A stretch of DNA of 30,408 nucleotides from Sulfurovaceae bacterium (lineage in GTDB: Bacteria; Campylobacterota; Campylobacteria; Campylobacterales; Sulfurovaceae), in assembly GCA_029933395.1 (NCBI GenBank), contig JAOZOG010000004.1, forward strand, positions 1 through 30,408, in the 5' to 3' direction. Position 1 is the stretch's first letter; every line of letters starts with the position of its first letter. Positions 1-8,135 of the stretch are shown here, one piece after another. The translations under genes were made by a program, and so were the position numbers. The notes beneath the pieces were generated by a model. The model was not told the DNA's origin. It ran no database searches and was given only the letters and a program-made list of their open reading frames with translations.

Positions 1-5
1 ATTCA

Positions 6-1949
6 GTGGCACTTGTCGACCTCTTTCATATCAAAAAACAGTACGATATCAAACTTCTTCTCGATGATGTGGACTTCCATCTCGATACAGGTGAGCGAGT
101 CACGATCATCGGGCAAAACGGCTGCGGCAAATCGACACTGATGAAGATCGTGACAGGTGAAGAGGAGCCGACAGAGGGGAAGCGTGTCATCGACCAATCC
201 GTACAGATCGGGATGCTCGACCAGCATCCACACTTCGATGCCGCACTGAATGTACGACAGGCGATCGAAAATGAGCTCTCCGAACTCCAGGAAGCGAAGA
301 AAGCGTACGAGATGCTCAGTCAACAGTTGGCTGAAAATTTCGATGACAAAACACTGCAACGAAAACTGGCCGATCTCTCTGCCTATCTGGATCACCACAG
401 TGCCTGGAATCTCGACGACAAAGTGGAGCGCGTTCTGCAGGAATTCAAGCTCAAGGAGTATGAGGATCGTCCCGTCATCACCCTCTCGGGCGGTGAGCGG
501 CGCCGTGTCGCTCTGGCCTCTCTCATCCTCAAAAAGCCGGATATCCTGCTGCTGGATGAACCGACCAACCATCTCGATGTCTATATGGTAGAGTTCCTCG
601 AAGAGATGCTGCTCAAAGAGAAATTCACCCTGCTCTTTATCTCTCATGACCGGCATTTCATCGACACCATCGCTACCCGGATCATCGAAGTGGACAATCA
701 GAAACTGGTGAACTACAAAGGTGGATACAGAAGCTATCTCGAACAAAAAGAGGAGCGAATGCGTACGATGCAAAAAGAGCATGGAAACCTCCTCAGGCTA
801 CTCAAGCAAGAGGAGGCCTGGCTCGCCAAAGGTGTCAGGGCGAGAGAGAAGCGCAACCAGGGGCGAAAAAAACGGGTCTTCGAACTGAGAGAAGAGGCCA
901 AATCCAACCCGACACTCATCCACAAAATGAAGATCGAACTCGAACGGGAGAAAAAACACTTCAACCGTGAAGAGGGCATCTCCAAAAAGAAGCTGCTCTT
1001 CGATATTGAGCATTTGAGCTACTCCGTCGCAGGCAAAAACCTCATCGATGATTTCACGACACGCATTCTCCAAAGAGACAAGATCGCGATCGTCGGATAC
1101 AACGGATCAGGGAAATCTACACTGCTGAAACTCCTTCTGGGAAGAACCAAGCCCGATAACGGCACGATCAAGCGCGGAGACTTCGCTATCGGCTATTTTG
1201 ATCAGCATCGCGAGATGCTCAGCGACGAGAAGAGCCTCATCGAAACATTCTGTCCCGACGGAGGAGACATCATCGATGTACAGGGCAAAAATATGCATGT
1301 CTACGGCTATCTCAAATCTTTTCTCTTTCCCAAAGAGTTTCTCGACAAAAAGGTGGGGATGCTCAGCGGAGGCGAAAAGAACCGTGTCGCCCTCGCCCTG
1401 CTGCTCACCAAAAAGGTTGACTGCCTCATCCTCGATGAACCCACCAACGACCTCGACATCCAGACGATCAATATCCTCGAAGAGAAGCTGATCAACTTCC
1501 CGGGCGCCCTCCTTTTCGTTTCACACGACCGCTATTTCATCGACAAGATCGCATCGAAACTCTTTATCTTCAAAGGCAACGGGGCGATCGAAGAGTCTTA
1601 TCAATCCTATACCGAGTATCTGAGTATCGAAAAAGAGCTCGGTGAGCTGAATCAAATGGAGGCGGAGACAAAAAGCCGCAAACCCAAAGAGGAGGCGCGT
1701 ATCAAAATAAAAACCAAACTGAGCTATAAAGACCAGCGCGATCTTGACCTCCTGCCACCCAAAATCGAAGCACTCGAAGCACAGATCGACGAGATCAACA
1801 ACTGCCTCTATGACCCCGACTGCTATCAGGAAAAGGGGCTGACAAATCTTACAGAAGCACTTGAGAAAGTCCAGGAGGAATATGAGACATTAAGCGAACG
1901 CTATCTGGAAGTACTGGAACTTCAGGAGGAGCTGGAAGAGGGGAAGTAG
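6..1949 (+). CDS. uup: ABC-F family ATPase, Uup type
   Basis: Soluble ABC-F protein with two ATPase cassettes and no membrane segments; the family acts on ribosomes or on branched DNA intermediates rather than in transport. First cassette: Walker A GQNGCGKST at residues 36-44, signature LSGGE at 160-164, Walker B ILLLDEPTNHLD ending at 191. Second cassette: GYNGSGKST at 364-372, LSGGE at 453-457, LILDEPTNDLD from 474. Between them is a charged linker (about 245-330). The C-terminal 90 residues form a predicted coiled coil containing KLSYKDQRDLDLLP, which is the Uup-type tail and separates it from EttA and YbiT. The GTG at position 6 gives the usual MALVDL N-terminus, but only five bases precede it, so the true start could lie outside the window. 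It converges on the 3D-domain gene with a 12-bp gap and no visible terminator. Confidence 0.9.
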   Translation: MALVDLFHIKKQYDIKLLLDDVDFHLDTGERVTIIGQNGCGKSTLMKIVTGEEEPTEGKRVIDQSVQIGMLDQHPHFDAALNVRQAIENELSELQEAKKAYEMLSQQLAENFDDKTLQRKLADLSAYLDHHSAWNLDDKVERVLQEFKLKEYEDRPVITLSGGERRRVALASLILKKPDILLLDEPTNHLDVYMVEFLEEMLLKEKFTLLFISHDRHFIDTIATRIIEVDNQKLVNYKGGYRSYLEQKEERMRTMQKEHGNLLRLLKQEEAWLAKGVRAREKRNQGRKKRVFELREEAKSNPTLIHKMKIELEREKKHFNREEGISKKKLLFDIEHLSYSVAGKNLIDDFTTRILQRDKIAIVGYNGSGKSTLLKLLLGRTKPDNGTIKRGDFAIGYFDQHREMLSDEKSLIETFCPDGGDIIDVQGKNMHVYGYLKSFLFPKEFLDKKVGMLSGGEKNRVALALLLTKKVDCLILDEPTNDLDIQTINILEEKLINFPGALLFVSHDRYFIDKIASKLFIFKGNGAIEESYQSYTEYLSIEKELGELNQMEAETKSRKPKEEARIKIKTKLSYKDQRDLDLLPPKIEALEAQIDEINNCLYDPDCYQEKGLTNLTEALEKVQEEYETLSERYLEVLELQEELEEGK

Positions 1950-1961
1950 TTGACGATCGTA

Positions 1962-3032
1962 CTACCAGTAGATCATCACCCGCTTTCGTCCCCAGCGCAG
2001 GGCTTTTCGGCGGTTGGTTCCCATATAGATATCGATACGTTTCGTGTAGCGTTTGTTCATTTTGTCACGAACGGTATAATATCCGGGAAGCCCCTGTATC
2101 CTGACTTTTTTACCATTGCCCAATCCATACTTTTTGATCAGGTCTCTGGAGACGGCGATGGCTTTCATTCCGGGACGCAGACGGTTGTTCCAGGCTGCCA
2201 GGAAAGGGGTGCTGTCCGTCTGTCCTACGTGTGAACTGTAGGCAGTTGCCTGGACACGGAGCTTGTGCTTTCCTTTGAGCGTCTTGAAGAGTTTGGTTTC
2301 ATATTCATTTACTACACGGTTTCGTGTTTTTTTATTGAGATAGCGATACTTTTTTTCCAGTTTTTGGGCCAGCTTGCTCTTTTTGGCTTTCTTTTTCTTT
2401 TTGGCCAGCGCTTTTTTCTCTTTTTTCTTCTTCTCTTCCGCTTTTTTCTTTTCTGCCAGTTTCTTCTTTTTTTTCGCTTTCTTTTTTTCTTCCGCCAGTT
2501 TTTTCTCTGCTGCCAGTTTTTTCTTTGCCAGTCTCTCTTTTTCTGCCGCCTCGGATTCTGTGATCTTTTTCTCCAGCTGCGCCATCGCTTCCGCTCTTCT
2601 CTGCTCCAGCAGCTGACGCTCCAGACGTTCTCTCTCCTGTTTCAGCGCAGCCAGCTCCTGCTCCATCTTTTTTCGTCTGGCCTGTTCAGCCTTCTGACGC
2701 GCAATCTCTTCGGCACTGATTCTCAATGGACTCGGCTGACTGCCTCGGAAACGTACAGGCTCGAGGACTTCGAGATGCTTTTCGATCATATCTTCCACAT
2801 CGACAATCTTCAACAGTTTTGGCTTTTTGGTGACGGGAAGTGTTTTGGAGATGATCAATTTATGTTTTCTGGCGCCGTATGTCAGCTTCTCTGTAAACAT
2901 AAATTTGCTGGGATAGGGTTTGCATTCGGTTGTCTTGGCTGTAACCAGACGGCACTCCACGATCCTCTTGCCTCCGGCAGAGGCATTTGTCAGGATGACA
3001 ATGATACCTAACCATAAAAATCTCTTTTTCAT
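1962..3032 (-). CDS. 3D-domain cell-wall protein with lysine-rich helical stalk
   Basis: Protein of 356 residues. A hydrophobic N-terminus (MKKRFLWLGIIVILTNASAG) suggests export. A region of about 75 residues of unknown function follows, then from roughly residue 100 to 240 an Ala/Lys/Glu/Arg-rich stretch resembling the TolA domain-II helix. The C-terminal 100 residues match the 3D domain, named for three conserved aspartates and found in MltA-like lytic transglycosylases and RpfB/YabE proteins: GQTDSTPF, AVSRDLIKKYGLG and KRIDIYMG are visible. Probable job: peptidoglycan cleavage or remodelling in the periplasm, with the stalk bridging to the inner membrane. The start is the ATG at 3032; a GTG one codon upstream is the alternative. 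It begins 16 bp after the thrC stop, so it probably shares that transcript. The specific enzyme activity is inference. Confidence 0.75.
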   Translation of the reverse strand: MKKRFLWLGIIVILTNASAGGKRIVECRLVTAKTTECKPYPSKFMFTEKLTYGARKHKLIISKTLPVTKKPKLLKIVDVEDMIEKHLEVLEPVRFRGSQPSPLRISAEEIARQKAEQARRKKMEQELAALKQERERLERQLLEQRRAEAMAQLEKKITESEAAEKERLAKKKLAAEKKLAEEKKKAKKKKKLAEKKKAEEKKKKEKKALAKKKKKAKKSKLAQKLEKKYRYLNKKTRNRVVNEYETKLFKTLKGKHKLRVQATAYSSHVGQTDSTPFLAAWNNRLRPGMKAIAVSRDLIKKYGLGNGKKVRIQGLPGYYTVRDKMNKRYTKRIDIYMGTNRRKALRWGRKRVMIYW

Positions 3033-3048
3033 CACAGGATGTTAAAAA

Positions 3049-4515
3049 CTATAAAAACTTTAACATCTCCTCCTTTATAGAATTTTTATCGACGACGACG
3101 CTGTGGCGTATCGGCTTCTCGAAGAGACCACTGATCATATCAGGCACTGTCACGCCGGCATGTTCACTGACCCACTTCAGCGCATCGAGATCACTCTTGG
3201 CAGGGTGGCCCAGTGCTCTTGCAACAGTCGTACTGAACTTTGTCCACTCGGCTGTCGAATAGATCACGGTAGGAAGCTTCTCTTCTCTCAGCTTATGATA
3301 CGCTTTGAGACACGTCGCCGTATGCGGATCCATGATATAGCCCTTTTCGGCGTAGGCTGCAATGATGGCTTCCCCCTCCTCGTCGCTGCTGAAAGTTGCA
3401 TCGAAATCCTCTCTCAGGCTCTCAAGCTCATCAGGCGTGAGCTGGAATTTCCCCTCTTTATCCAGTGATTCGAGAAGTTCTTTTGTCCGACCGGGGCCAA
3501 ATTTGTCGAACATCACCCGTTCGATATTGGAACTTTTGAGAATATCCATCGCAGGTGATTCTGTCTGGATCAGTGTTCTGTCTGTCATATCGTATACTCC
3601 CGTGTTGATCCAGTCTGCAAGAATATTGTTGATATTGGAAGCGATGAGTATCTTTTTGATCGGAAGGCCCGCTTTTTTGGCATAGTAGGCACCCAGTGCG
3701 TTACCAAAGTTGCCGCTGGGAACAACCATATAGACGGGGTCACCCAGTGAGACGGCTTTCTGCCGTACCAGCTCCAGATAACTGTGGATATGATAGATGA
3801 TTTGAAAAATAATACGCCCGAAATTGACAGAGTTGGCAGCAGAGAGTTTGATATCGCGCCTCTTGAGTTCATCCCTGAAGTCCTGCGATGCCAGCAACGC
3901 TTTGAGGCTGCTCTGTGCATCATCGAAATTTCCCTTCAAACCGATCACTTTGAGGTTTTCTCCCTCTTCTGTGACCATTTGAAGTCTCTGGACATCGCTC
4001 GTTCCGCCATCCGGATAGAGACAGGCCACTTTGATGTTGGGCTGATTTTTGAATGTCTCCAGTGTCGCCGGACCTGTATCTCCACTGGTTGCCGCCATGA
4101 TCAGGTAATTTTCATTCCGCTCCTGTGCCAGTCTGCTCAGAATATACCCAAAAGGTTGAAGCGCCATATCTTTGAAGGCACGGGTCTGCCCGTGGTAGAG
4201 CTCACTGACGAAACAATCCTTTTCGATCTGCTTCAGCGGTACCGGATTGGAAGGGTCGTCGAACGCATCGTAGCGGTCCAGTGCTTTTGCAATCGTCAAG
4301 GAATCGATATCGATCTCGAACGCCTGTAAAAAGTCAGCGGCCAGTGTTTTGTAGTGACTGTCAAGATGCTTCTCTAAAAAATCACTGTCGAGTACCGGAA
4401 GCGACTCCGGAACATAGAGTCCGCCATAGCTGGCACTGGGATTTAAAATTGCATCCGAAAAATTTATCTTCGCCAGCCTGCTGCCGTCGTTGCCCCTTGT
4501 CTCAATAAACTGCAT
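3049..4515 (-). CDS. thrC: Threonine synthase
   Basis: PLP enzyme converting O-phosphohomoserine to threonine, the last step of threonine synthesis. The 488-residue length fits the long bacterial/fungal ThrC class. The N-terminus MQFIETRG and the block SYGGLYVPE are characteristic. The PLP lysine is Lys115 in TRAFKDMALQPFG, preceded by SELYHGQ. AATSGDTGPA supplies the family's substrate loop and VPSGNFGNALGAYYA the phosphate-binding glycine region. The gene follows the CBS-protein gene by 45 bp, but a TATAAT about 30 bp ahead of the ATG suggests its own promoter. AGGATAAG serves as ribosome-binding site. Confidence 0.95.
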   Translation of the reverse strand: MQFIETRGNDGSRLAKINFSDAILNPSASYGGLYVPESLPVLDSDFLEKHLDSHYKTLAADFLQAFEIDIDSLTIAKALDRYDAFDDPSNPVPLKQIEKDCFVSELYHGQTRAFKDMALQPFGYILSRLAQERNENYLIMAATSGDTGPATLETFKNQPNIKVACLYPDGGTSDVQRLQMVTEEGENLKVIGLKGNFDDAQSSLKALLASQDFRDELKRRDIKLSAANSVNFGRIIFQIIYHIHSYLELVRQKAVSLGDPVYMVVPSGNFGNALGAYYAKKAGLPIKKILIASNINNILADWINTGVYDMTDRTLIQTESPAMDILKSSNIERVMFDKFGPGRTKELLESLDKEGKFQLTPDELESLREDFDATFSSDEEGEAIIAAYAEKGYIMDPHTATCLKAYHKLREEKLPTVIYSTAEWTKFSTTVARALGHPAKSDLDALKWVSEHAGVTVPDMISGLFEKPIRHSVVVDKNSIKEEMLKFL

Positions 4516-4545
4516 TCACTCTTATCCTGTCCATTTTTTGCTCTT

Positions 4546-4551
4546 ATTATA
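4546..4551 (-). promoter_or_regulatory. Probable -10 box for thrC
   Basis: Reading the minus strand, TATAAT lies 31 bp before the thrC ATG inside an A/T-rich run that starts right after the CBS-gene stop. No good -35 hexamer is seen 17 bp upstream, which is common for sigma70 promoters in this phylum. Confidence 0.5.
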
Positions 4552-4560
4552 ACAAAAAAA

Positions 4561-4956
4561 TTACTTTTCCACTTCATTCATCAAAATCGTGATGATATCT
4601 GTCATCGTCAACATACCTTTGAGCTCGTTGTTATCGATGACCAGCAGACGCTTGATACTGCTCTGAACCATCATACGTGCCGCATATTTGACATCGAGTT
4701 TGGCGGAGACGGAGATCGACGGAGAAGCTGCGATATCATAGACACTCAAAAGGTCGATATCCCCCTCCTCCGCAATGATACTCTGCAGTATATTTTTGTA
4801 GGTGACCAGCCCGTAGGCCCCATGTGTGCCATTCTTGTCCATGACAACAGATCGTACCTGATGTATCCTCATCTGCTGCAGTGCCTCACGTACCGGTGAC
4901 ATCTGCGGCACGATAATCAAGCGCTCCAGTGGCGTCATAATCTCTTCAACCAACAT
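4561..4956 (-). CDS. CBS-pair protein, third gene of the DUF1538 cassette
   Basis: A 131-residue protein made almost entirely of two CBS motifs: first from VEEIMTPLERLIIV to about residue 65, second from about 72 (VYDIAASPSISVSAKLDVKYAARMM) to the end (TMTDIITILMNE). CBS pairs (Bateman modules) usually bind adenine nucleotides such as AMP, ATP or S-adenosylmethionine and gate a partner protein. No enzymatic domain, signal peptide or membrane segment is present. The start has a strong AAGGAG site and lies 17 bp behind the PII-like gene. The neighbours suggest it reads nucleotide or energy state for the DUF1538 transporter; this is inference from context. Confidence 0.85.
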   Translation of the reverse strand: MLVEEIMTPLERLIIVPQMSPVREALQQMRIHQVRSVVMDKNGTHGAYGLVTYKNILQSIIAEEGDIDLLSVYDIAASPSISVSAKLDVKYAARMMVQSSIKRLLVIDNNELKGMLTMTDIITILMNEVEK

Positions 4957-4973
4957 TTTTTCTCCTTTTTTGT

Positions 4974-5324
4974 TTAAAGTAGATGACTGACATCATCTTT
5001 GAATTTATGCAACTCTTCGATATCCAGGCCGACAACATGGCTCAGCGGTACCGTAAAGGCCAGGCTGCTGTTTTCCTGGTTGTCCAAATCACAGGTAGAC
5101 TTGATCGCCCTGAGCACTTTGAGCGTCATTCTCACAGGCAGGACAAACAATAGCAGAGAGACATTCTCTTCGAGTGTCAAACCAAAAAAGATCTTCTTCT
5201 CTTTCAGCCCCAGATTGCGCCCATGCAGGATCGTGACACTACCTGCACCGGCCTCTTTCGCCACCTTGATGGCCTCCTCTTCACGCGTCTCTTCGACAAT
5301 TACGATCAATGCACTGAATTTCAT
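4974..5324 (-). CDS. PII-like nitrogen-regulator-fold protein
   Basis: A 116-residue protein with PII/GlnB-like features: the beta strand MKFSALIVIVEE, the helix EEEAIKVAKEAGAGSVTILHGRNLG, a short T-loop-like segment and the second half SLLLFVLPVRMTLKVLRAIKSTCDLD. PII-fold proteins are trimers that sense nucleotides or small ligands and control transporters or enzymes by direct contact. The T-loop (about LKEKKIFFGLTLEE) lacks the canonical uridylylated tyrosine block, so this is not GlnB or GlnK. The ATG overlaps the TGA of the DUF1538 gene by four bases (ATGA), preceded by a GGAGG site, implying translational coupling with the membrane protein. The ligand is unknown. Confidence 0.8.
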   Translation of the reverse strand: MKFSALIVIVEETREEEAIKVAKEAGAGSVTILHGRNLGLKEKKIFFGLTLEENVSLLLFVLPVRMTLKVLRAIKSTCDLDNQENSSLAFTVPLSHVVGLDIEELHKFKDDVSHLL

Positions 5325-6844
5325 TTCTCCTCCTTTGTGTTGATTCTCTTCCGTTCGTATTCGACATAGATACTGTAAAGCATCACTGTCAACATGGGAA
5401 ACAGTGAGGCAAAAGCGATCAGGCCAAAACCGTCGATCAGAGGATTTCTCCCCTCTATATTCTCTGCCAAACCCAGACCCAGGGCCGCTACCAGCGGTAC
5501 CGTCACAGTCGAAGTCGTCACGCCGCCGCTGTCGTAGGCGATCGGAATAATATAGCGTGGCGCATAGTAGGTGATCACGATCACGAGCAGATACCCCACG
5601 ATGATATAGTAGTGTATCGGATCTCCAGCCACGATACGGTAGGCACCCAGTGCGATACCGATCGCCACACCCAGGGCGACGACAATACGCAATACCATCT
5701 GCCTGATATTCCCGGCACTGATCTCCTCTGCCTTGATCGCGATCGCCAAGAGTGCCGGCTCTGCCATTGTCGTCGAAAAACCGATCAAAAAGGCAAATAG
5801 GTAGATCAGGAGGTTGTTTTTCATCGCAGTCAGCTGAAAAGCGATCGTCTCTCCGATCGGAAAGAGTCCCATATCCAGACCAACGATAAAGGCATAGAGT
5901 CCCAGAATCACCAGTACGATACCCACCATAATTTTTGGAAGATGCGATACCGGTTTGCGAATCACAAGATACTGAAACAGAAAAATCACCAGCAAAATAG
6001 GGAGGATATCCTTGACAACACCTATCAGTTCCAGCAGGATATTCACCCAGTCAAAGTGATAGAGTGTCGCATCTTCCAGCTTCTTAACTACCTTTTCTGA
6101 CACCTCTACTACCTTTCCTGCCACAGTCGGTACCGAAGAGTAGACGATGATGCCGTAGGCCTGCACAAAGATCATCGGCATCAGGGAGGCAAAGGCAATC
6201 AAACCAAAACCGTCGATGGCGGGATTGCGGCCTTTGATGCTCGAAGCGAGTCCGATCCCCAATGCTGCCACCAATGGTACCGTCACGGTCGATGTCGTCA
6301 CACCACCGCTGTCGTAAGCAAGTCCGATAATCTCCTTGGGGGCAAAAAAAGTCGTCACGACGACAATCACATATCCCGCGATGATATAGTACTGGATCGG
6401 ATGGCCCAACAAGATACGGAACACTCCCAGTGCAATCGCGAAACCGACCGAAAGCGCCACCGTCATCCTCAGGAAGAAGGCATCGATCCGCCCTTCACTG
6501 ATCAGTGCCGCCTTCTCTGCAATTGCGATCAATGCCGGCTCGGCAACTGTCGTAGCGAAACCGATCGTAAAAGCAAAAAGGAGCAGCCAGAAGAGTGACC
6601 CTTTTTTGGCAAAATCGATCGCCAGATTCTCTCCGATCGGAAAGATCCCGACTTCCAGGCCGCGAATAAAGAGTGCCAGACCCACCGCCACGATAAAGAG
6701 TCCCAATACAATGGAGAGGAGGTTTTCGGGAACTGCCTGCACGACAAAGAGCTGAAAAAAAGCGACCACCAGAACGATCGGTGCCAAATCCCTGAAGGAG
6801 TCACGTAGATCCTTTGAGAATATTTTGAGGCTCTCTTTCAGCAT
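5321..6844 (-). CDS. DUF1538 membrane protein, two fused repeats (putative ion transporter)
   Basis: A 507-residue integral membrane protein with about 12-14 hydrophobic segments. It is an internal duplication: GFATTVAEPALIAIA and SGGVTTSTVTVPLVAALG in the first half recur as GFSTTMAEPALLAIA and an identical SGGVTTSTVTVPLVAALG in the second, offset by about 260 residues (780 bp). Each half ends in a block containing GRNP, IDGFGLIAFASL and a hydrophobic stretch. The conserved glutamate (AEPAL) and the DSGGVTTST block are in or next to hydrophobic stretches, as expected for ion-binding sites. I recall that paired single-domain DUF1538 proteins in Halomonas were reported as a cation/proton antiporter; the substrate here is not shown by sequence. 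The start is 6 bp after the propeller-protein stop; its own ribosome-binding site is weak. Confidence 0.85.
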   Translation of the reverse strand: MLKESLKIFSKDLRDSFRDLAPIVLVVAFFQLFVVQAVPENLLSIVLGLFIVAVGLALFIRGLEVGIFPIGENLAIDFAKKGSLFWLLLFAFTIGFATTVAEPALIAIAEKAALISEGRIDAFFLRMTVALSVGFAIALGVFRILLGHPIQYYIIAGYVIVVVTTFFAPKEIIGLAYDSGGVTTSTVTVPLVAALGIGLASSIKGRNPAIDGFGLIAFASLMPMIFVQAYGIIVYSSVPTVAGKVVEVSEKVVKKLEDATLYHFDWVNILLELIGVVKDILPILLVIFLFQYLVIRKPVSHLPKIMVGIVLVILGLYAFIVGLDMGLFPIGETIAFQLTAMKNNLLIYLFAFLIGFSTTMAEPALLAIAIKAEEISAGNIRQMVLRIVVALGVAIGIALGAYRIVAGDPIHYYIIVGYLLVIVITYYAPRYIIPIAYDSGGVTTSTVTVPLVAALGLGLAENIEGRNPLIDGFGLIAFASLFPMLTVMLYSIYVEYERKRINTKEEK

Positions 6845-6850
6845 GGGTAT

Positions 6851-8044
6851 CTACGGACTCTTTTTGAGTTTCAGAAGAAAGAAATCTTTGGCGTTACTGT
6901 AGCTGTCACTCTCTCCAACCACGACGATACTGCCGTCACTGGTGCGTGTCACGCCATGGGCGATATCGGTATTGCGGTCTCCATAGAGGCCTGACCAGAA
7001 GAGTTCACCGTTTCGATCGAGTGCCAGAATATAGATATCATACACCCCTTCCCCCATCGAATCCGTCCCTCCGGCAATGATAAAATCACCATTCCGCGTC
7101 ACGGTAACCGCATTGGCAAAATCATAACGCTTATAGCCATAAATTTTATGCCAGATCAACTTTCCCTCTTTGCTGAATTTCAGCACCGTGAGGTCTGTCT
7201 GTTTGCTGCCCCAGGAGCGGGTCGATCCCGCTGCGACAATACCACCGTCGAGTGTCGGTGTCACACCGTTGAGAATATCCTCATACTCTCCTCCGTAGGT
7301 TCTCGCCCAGATTTTTTTACCGTCCTGATCCATCTTTAGAACAAAAAAGTCACTGTCGCCGACCCGGTCGATCTCACGTGAACCGACCATCACCAGACTT
7401 CCGTCGATCGTACGGGTCAAACCGCGTACCAGCTCCTCTTTTTCGCCCCCCATCACCTTTTCGGAAATCATGTGGCCTTTTGCATCTACCTTGACGATGA
7501 AGATATCTTTGTATCCATTGCCGAAGGATTCCGTCTCTCCTACGACCAGTGCGCCGCCATCATCTGTTCCGGCGATCGCTCTGCCATACTCTGCACGCTC
7601 TTTGCCAAATGTCGCCTGCCAGATTCCCTTGCCATCCAGAGAGATTTTCGCGACATAGATATCACGGTCTCTCTTTTCACTGAATGACCGGCTGGTGCCC
7701 ACAACAAAAAGCGAACCATCTTTCGCCCGTGAAATACCTGCTGCGATATCCATATTTTTACCACCGAGCATTTTGCGCCAAATAGTCTTGCCTTTAGCAT
7801 TGACGCGAGTGACACAAATATCACTCTGCAATGCACCAAATGATTTACAGGTTCCCACGACAGCGACATCACCACCCTCCAGCGCGACAACACCCATCGC
7901 CCTGTCCGTATCACTGTCGCCATAAATCTCCTGCCATACCTTCTCATAGGTCGGTTTCTTCTGGATTTTTTTGACGCCGGCTGCCTGTGCCGCTATAGAG
8001 AAGAGCGCCAAACTTACTATTGTACCTATCAATACTTTTTTCAT
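6851..8044 (-). CDS. Secreted seven-repeat beta-propeller-like protein
   Basis: A 397-residue protein with a clear Sec signal peptide (MKKVLIGTIVSLALFSIAAQA). The rest consists of seven tandem repeats of about 52 residues. Each has the pattern [IF]W-x3-YG-x5-D-x2-G-V-x4-DGG-x3-VG-x-[ST]-x-S-x6-D-[IF]-x-[VL]-x-K-x3-[DE]GK. Examples of the core are SLFVVGTSRSF, GALVVGETESF and SIVVVGESDSY. Seven copies without another domain point to a closed seven-bladed propeller in the periplasm or outside the cell, probably a binding or scaffold protein. No catalytic motif was seen. A good AAGGAAA site and a TATAAT promoter precede it. It sits 6 bp ahead of the DUF1538 transporter gene, so the two are most likely cotranscribed. 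The function is unknown. Confidence 0.8.
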   Translation of the reverse strand: MKKVLIGTIVSLALFSIAAQAAGVKKIQKKPTYEKVWQEIYGDSDTDRAMGVVALEGGDVAVVGTCKSFGALQSDICVTRVNAKGKTIWRKMLGGKNMDIAAGISRAKDGSLFVVGTSRSFSEKRDRDIYVAKISLDGKGIWQATFGKERAEYGRAIAGTDDGGALVVGETESFGNGYKDIFIVKVDAKGHMISEKVMGGEKEELVRGLTRTIDGSLVMVGSREIDRVGDSDFFVLKMDQDGKKIWARTYGGEYEDILNGVTPTLDGGIVAAGSTRSWGSKQTDLTVLKFSKEGKLIWHKIYGYKRYDFANAVTVTRNGDFIIAGGTDSMGEGVYDIYILALDRNGELFWSGLYGDRNTDIAHGVTRTSDGSIVVVGESDSYSNAKDFFLLKLKKSP

Positions 8045-8074
8045 ACTTGTTTCCTTCTATATCTGTCGGGCTAT

Positions 8075-8080
8075 ATTATA
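8075..8080 (-). promoter_or_regulatory. Probable -10 box of the propeller/DUF1538 operon
   Basis: TATAAT on the minus strand (context TATGTATAATATAG) lies 31 bp ahead of the propeller ATG. It follows the AT-rich inverted repeat that ends the GGDEF-EAL transcript, which supports a new transcription unit starting here. Confidence 0.55.
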
Positions 8081-8087
8081 CATAAAA

Positions 8088-8109
8088 TTTTTATGGCCAG
8101 CTATAAAAA
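8088..8109 (-). terminator. AT-rich inverted repeat, possible terminator of the GGDEF-EAL operon
   Basis: TTTTTAT and ATAAAAA form a 7-bp inverted repeat around AGCTGGCC, with the GC pair extending the stem after one mismatch. On the minus strand it lies 27 bp after the stop of the GGDEF-EAL gene and is followed by TTTT. The stem is low in GC, so termination strength is doubtful. Confidence 0.35.
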
Positions 8110-8135
8110 TTATTTAATATGCTATATCTATCTTT

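Noticed and set aside
2265..3011. Plus-strand frame rich in Phe/Leu, looking like a membrane protein
   Set aside because: It is the complement of the lysine-rich stalk codons; the hydrophobicity is an artefact of poly-T.
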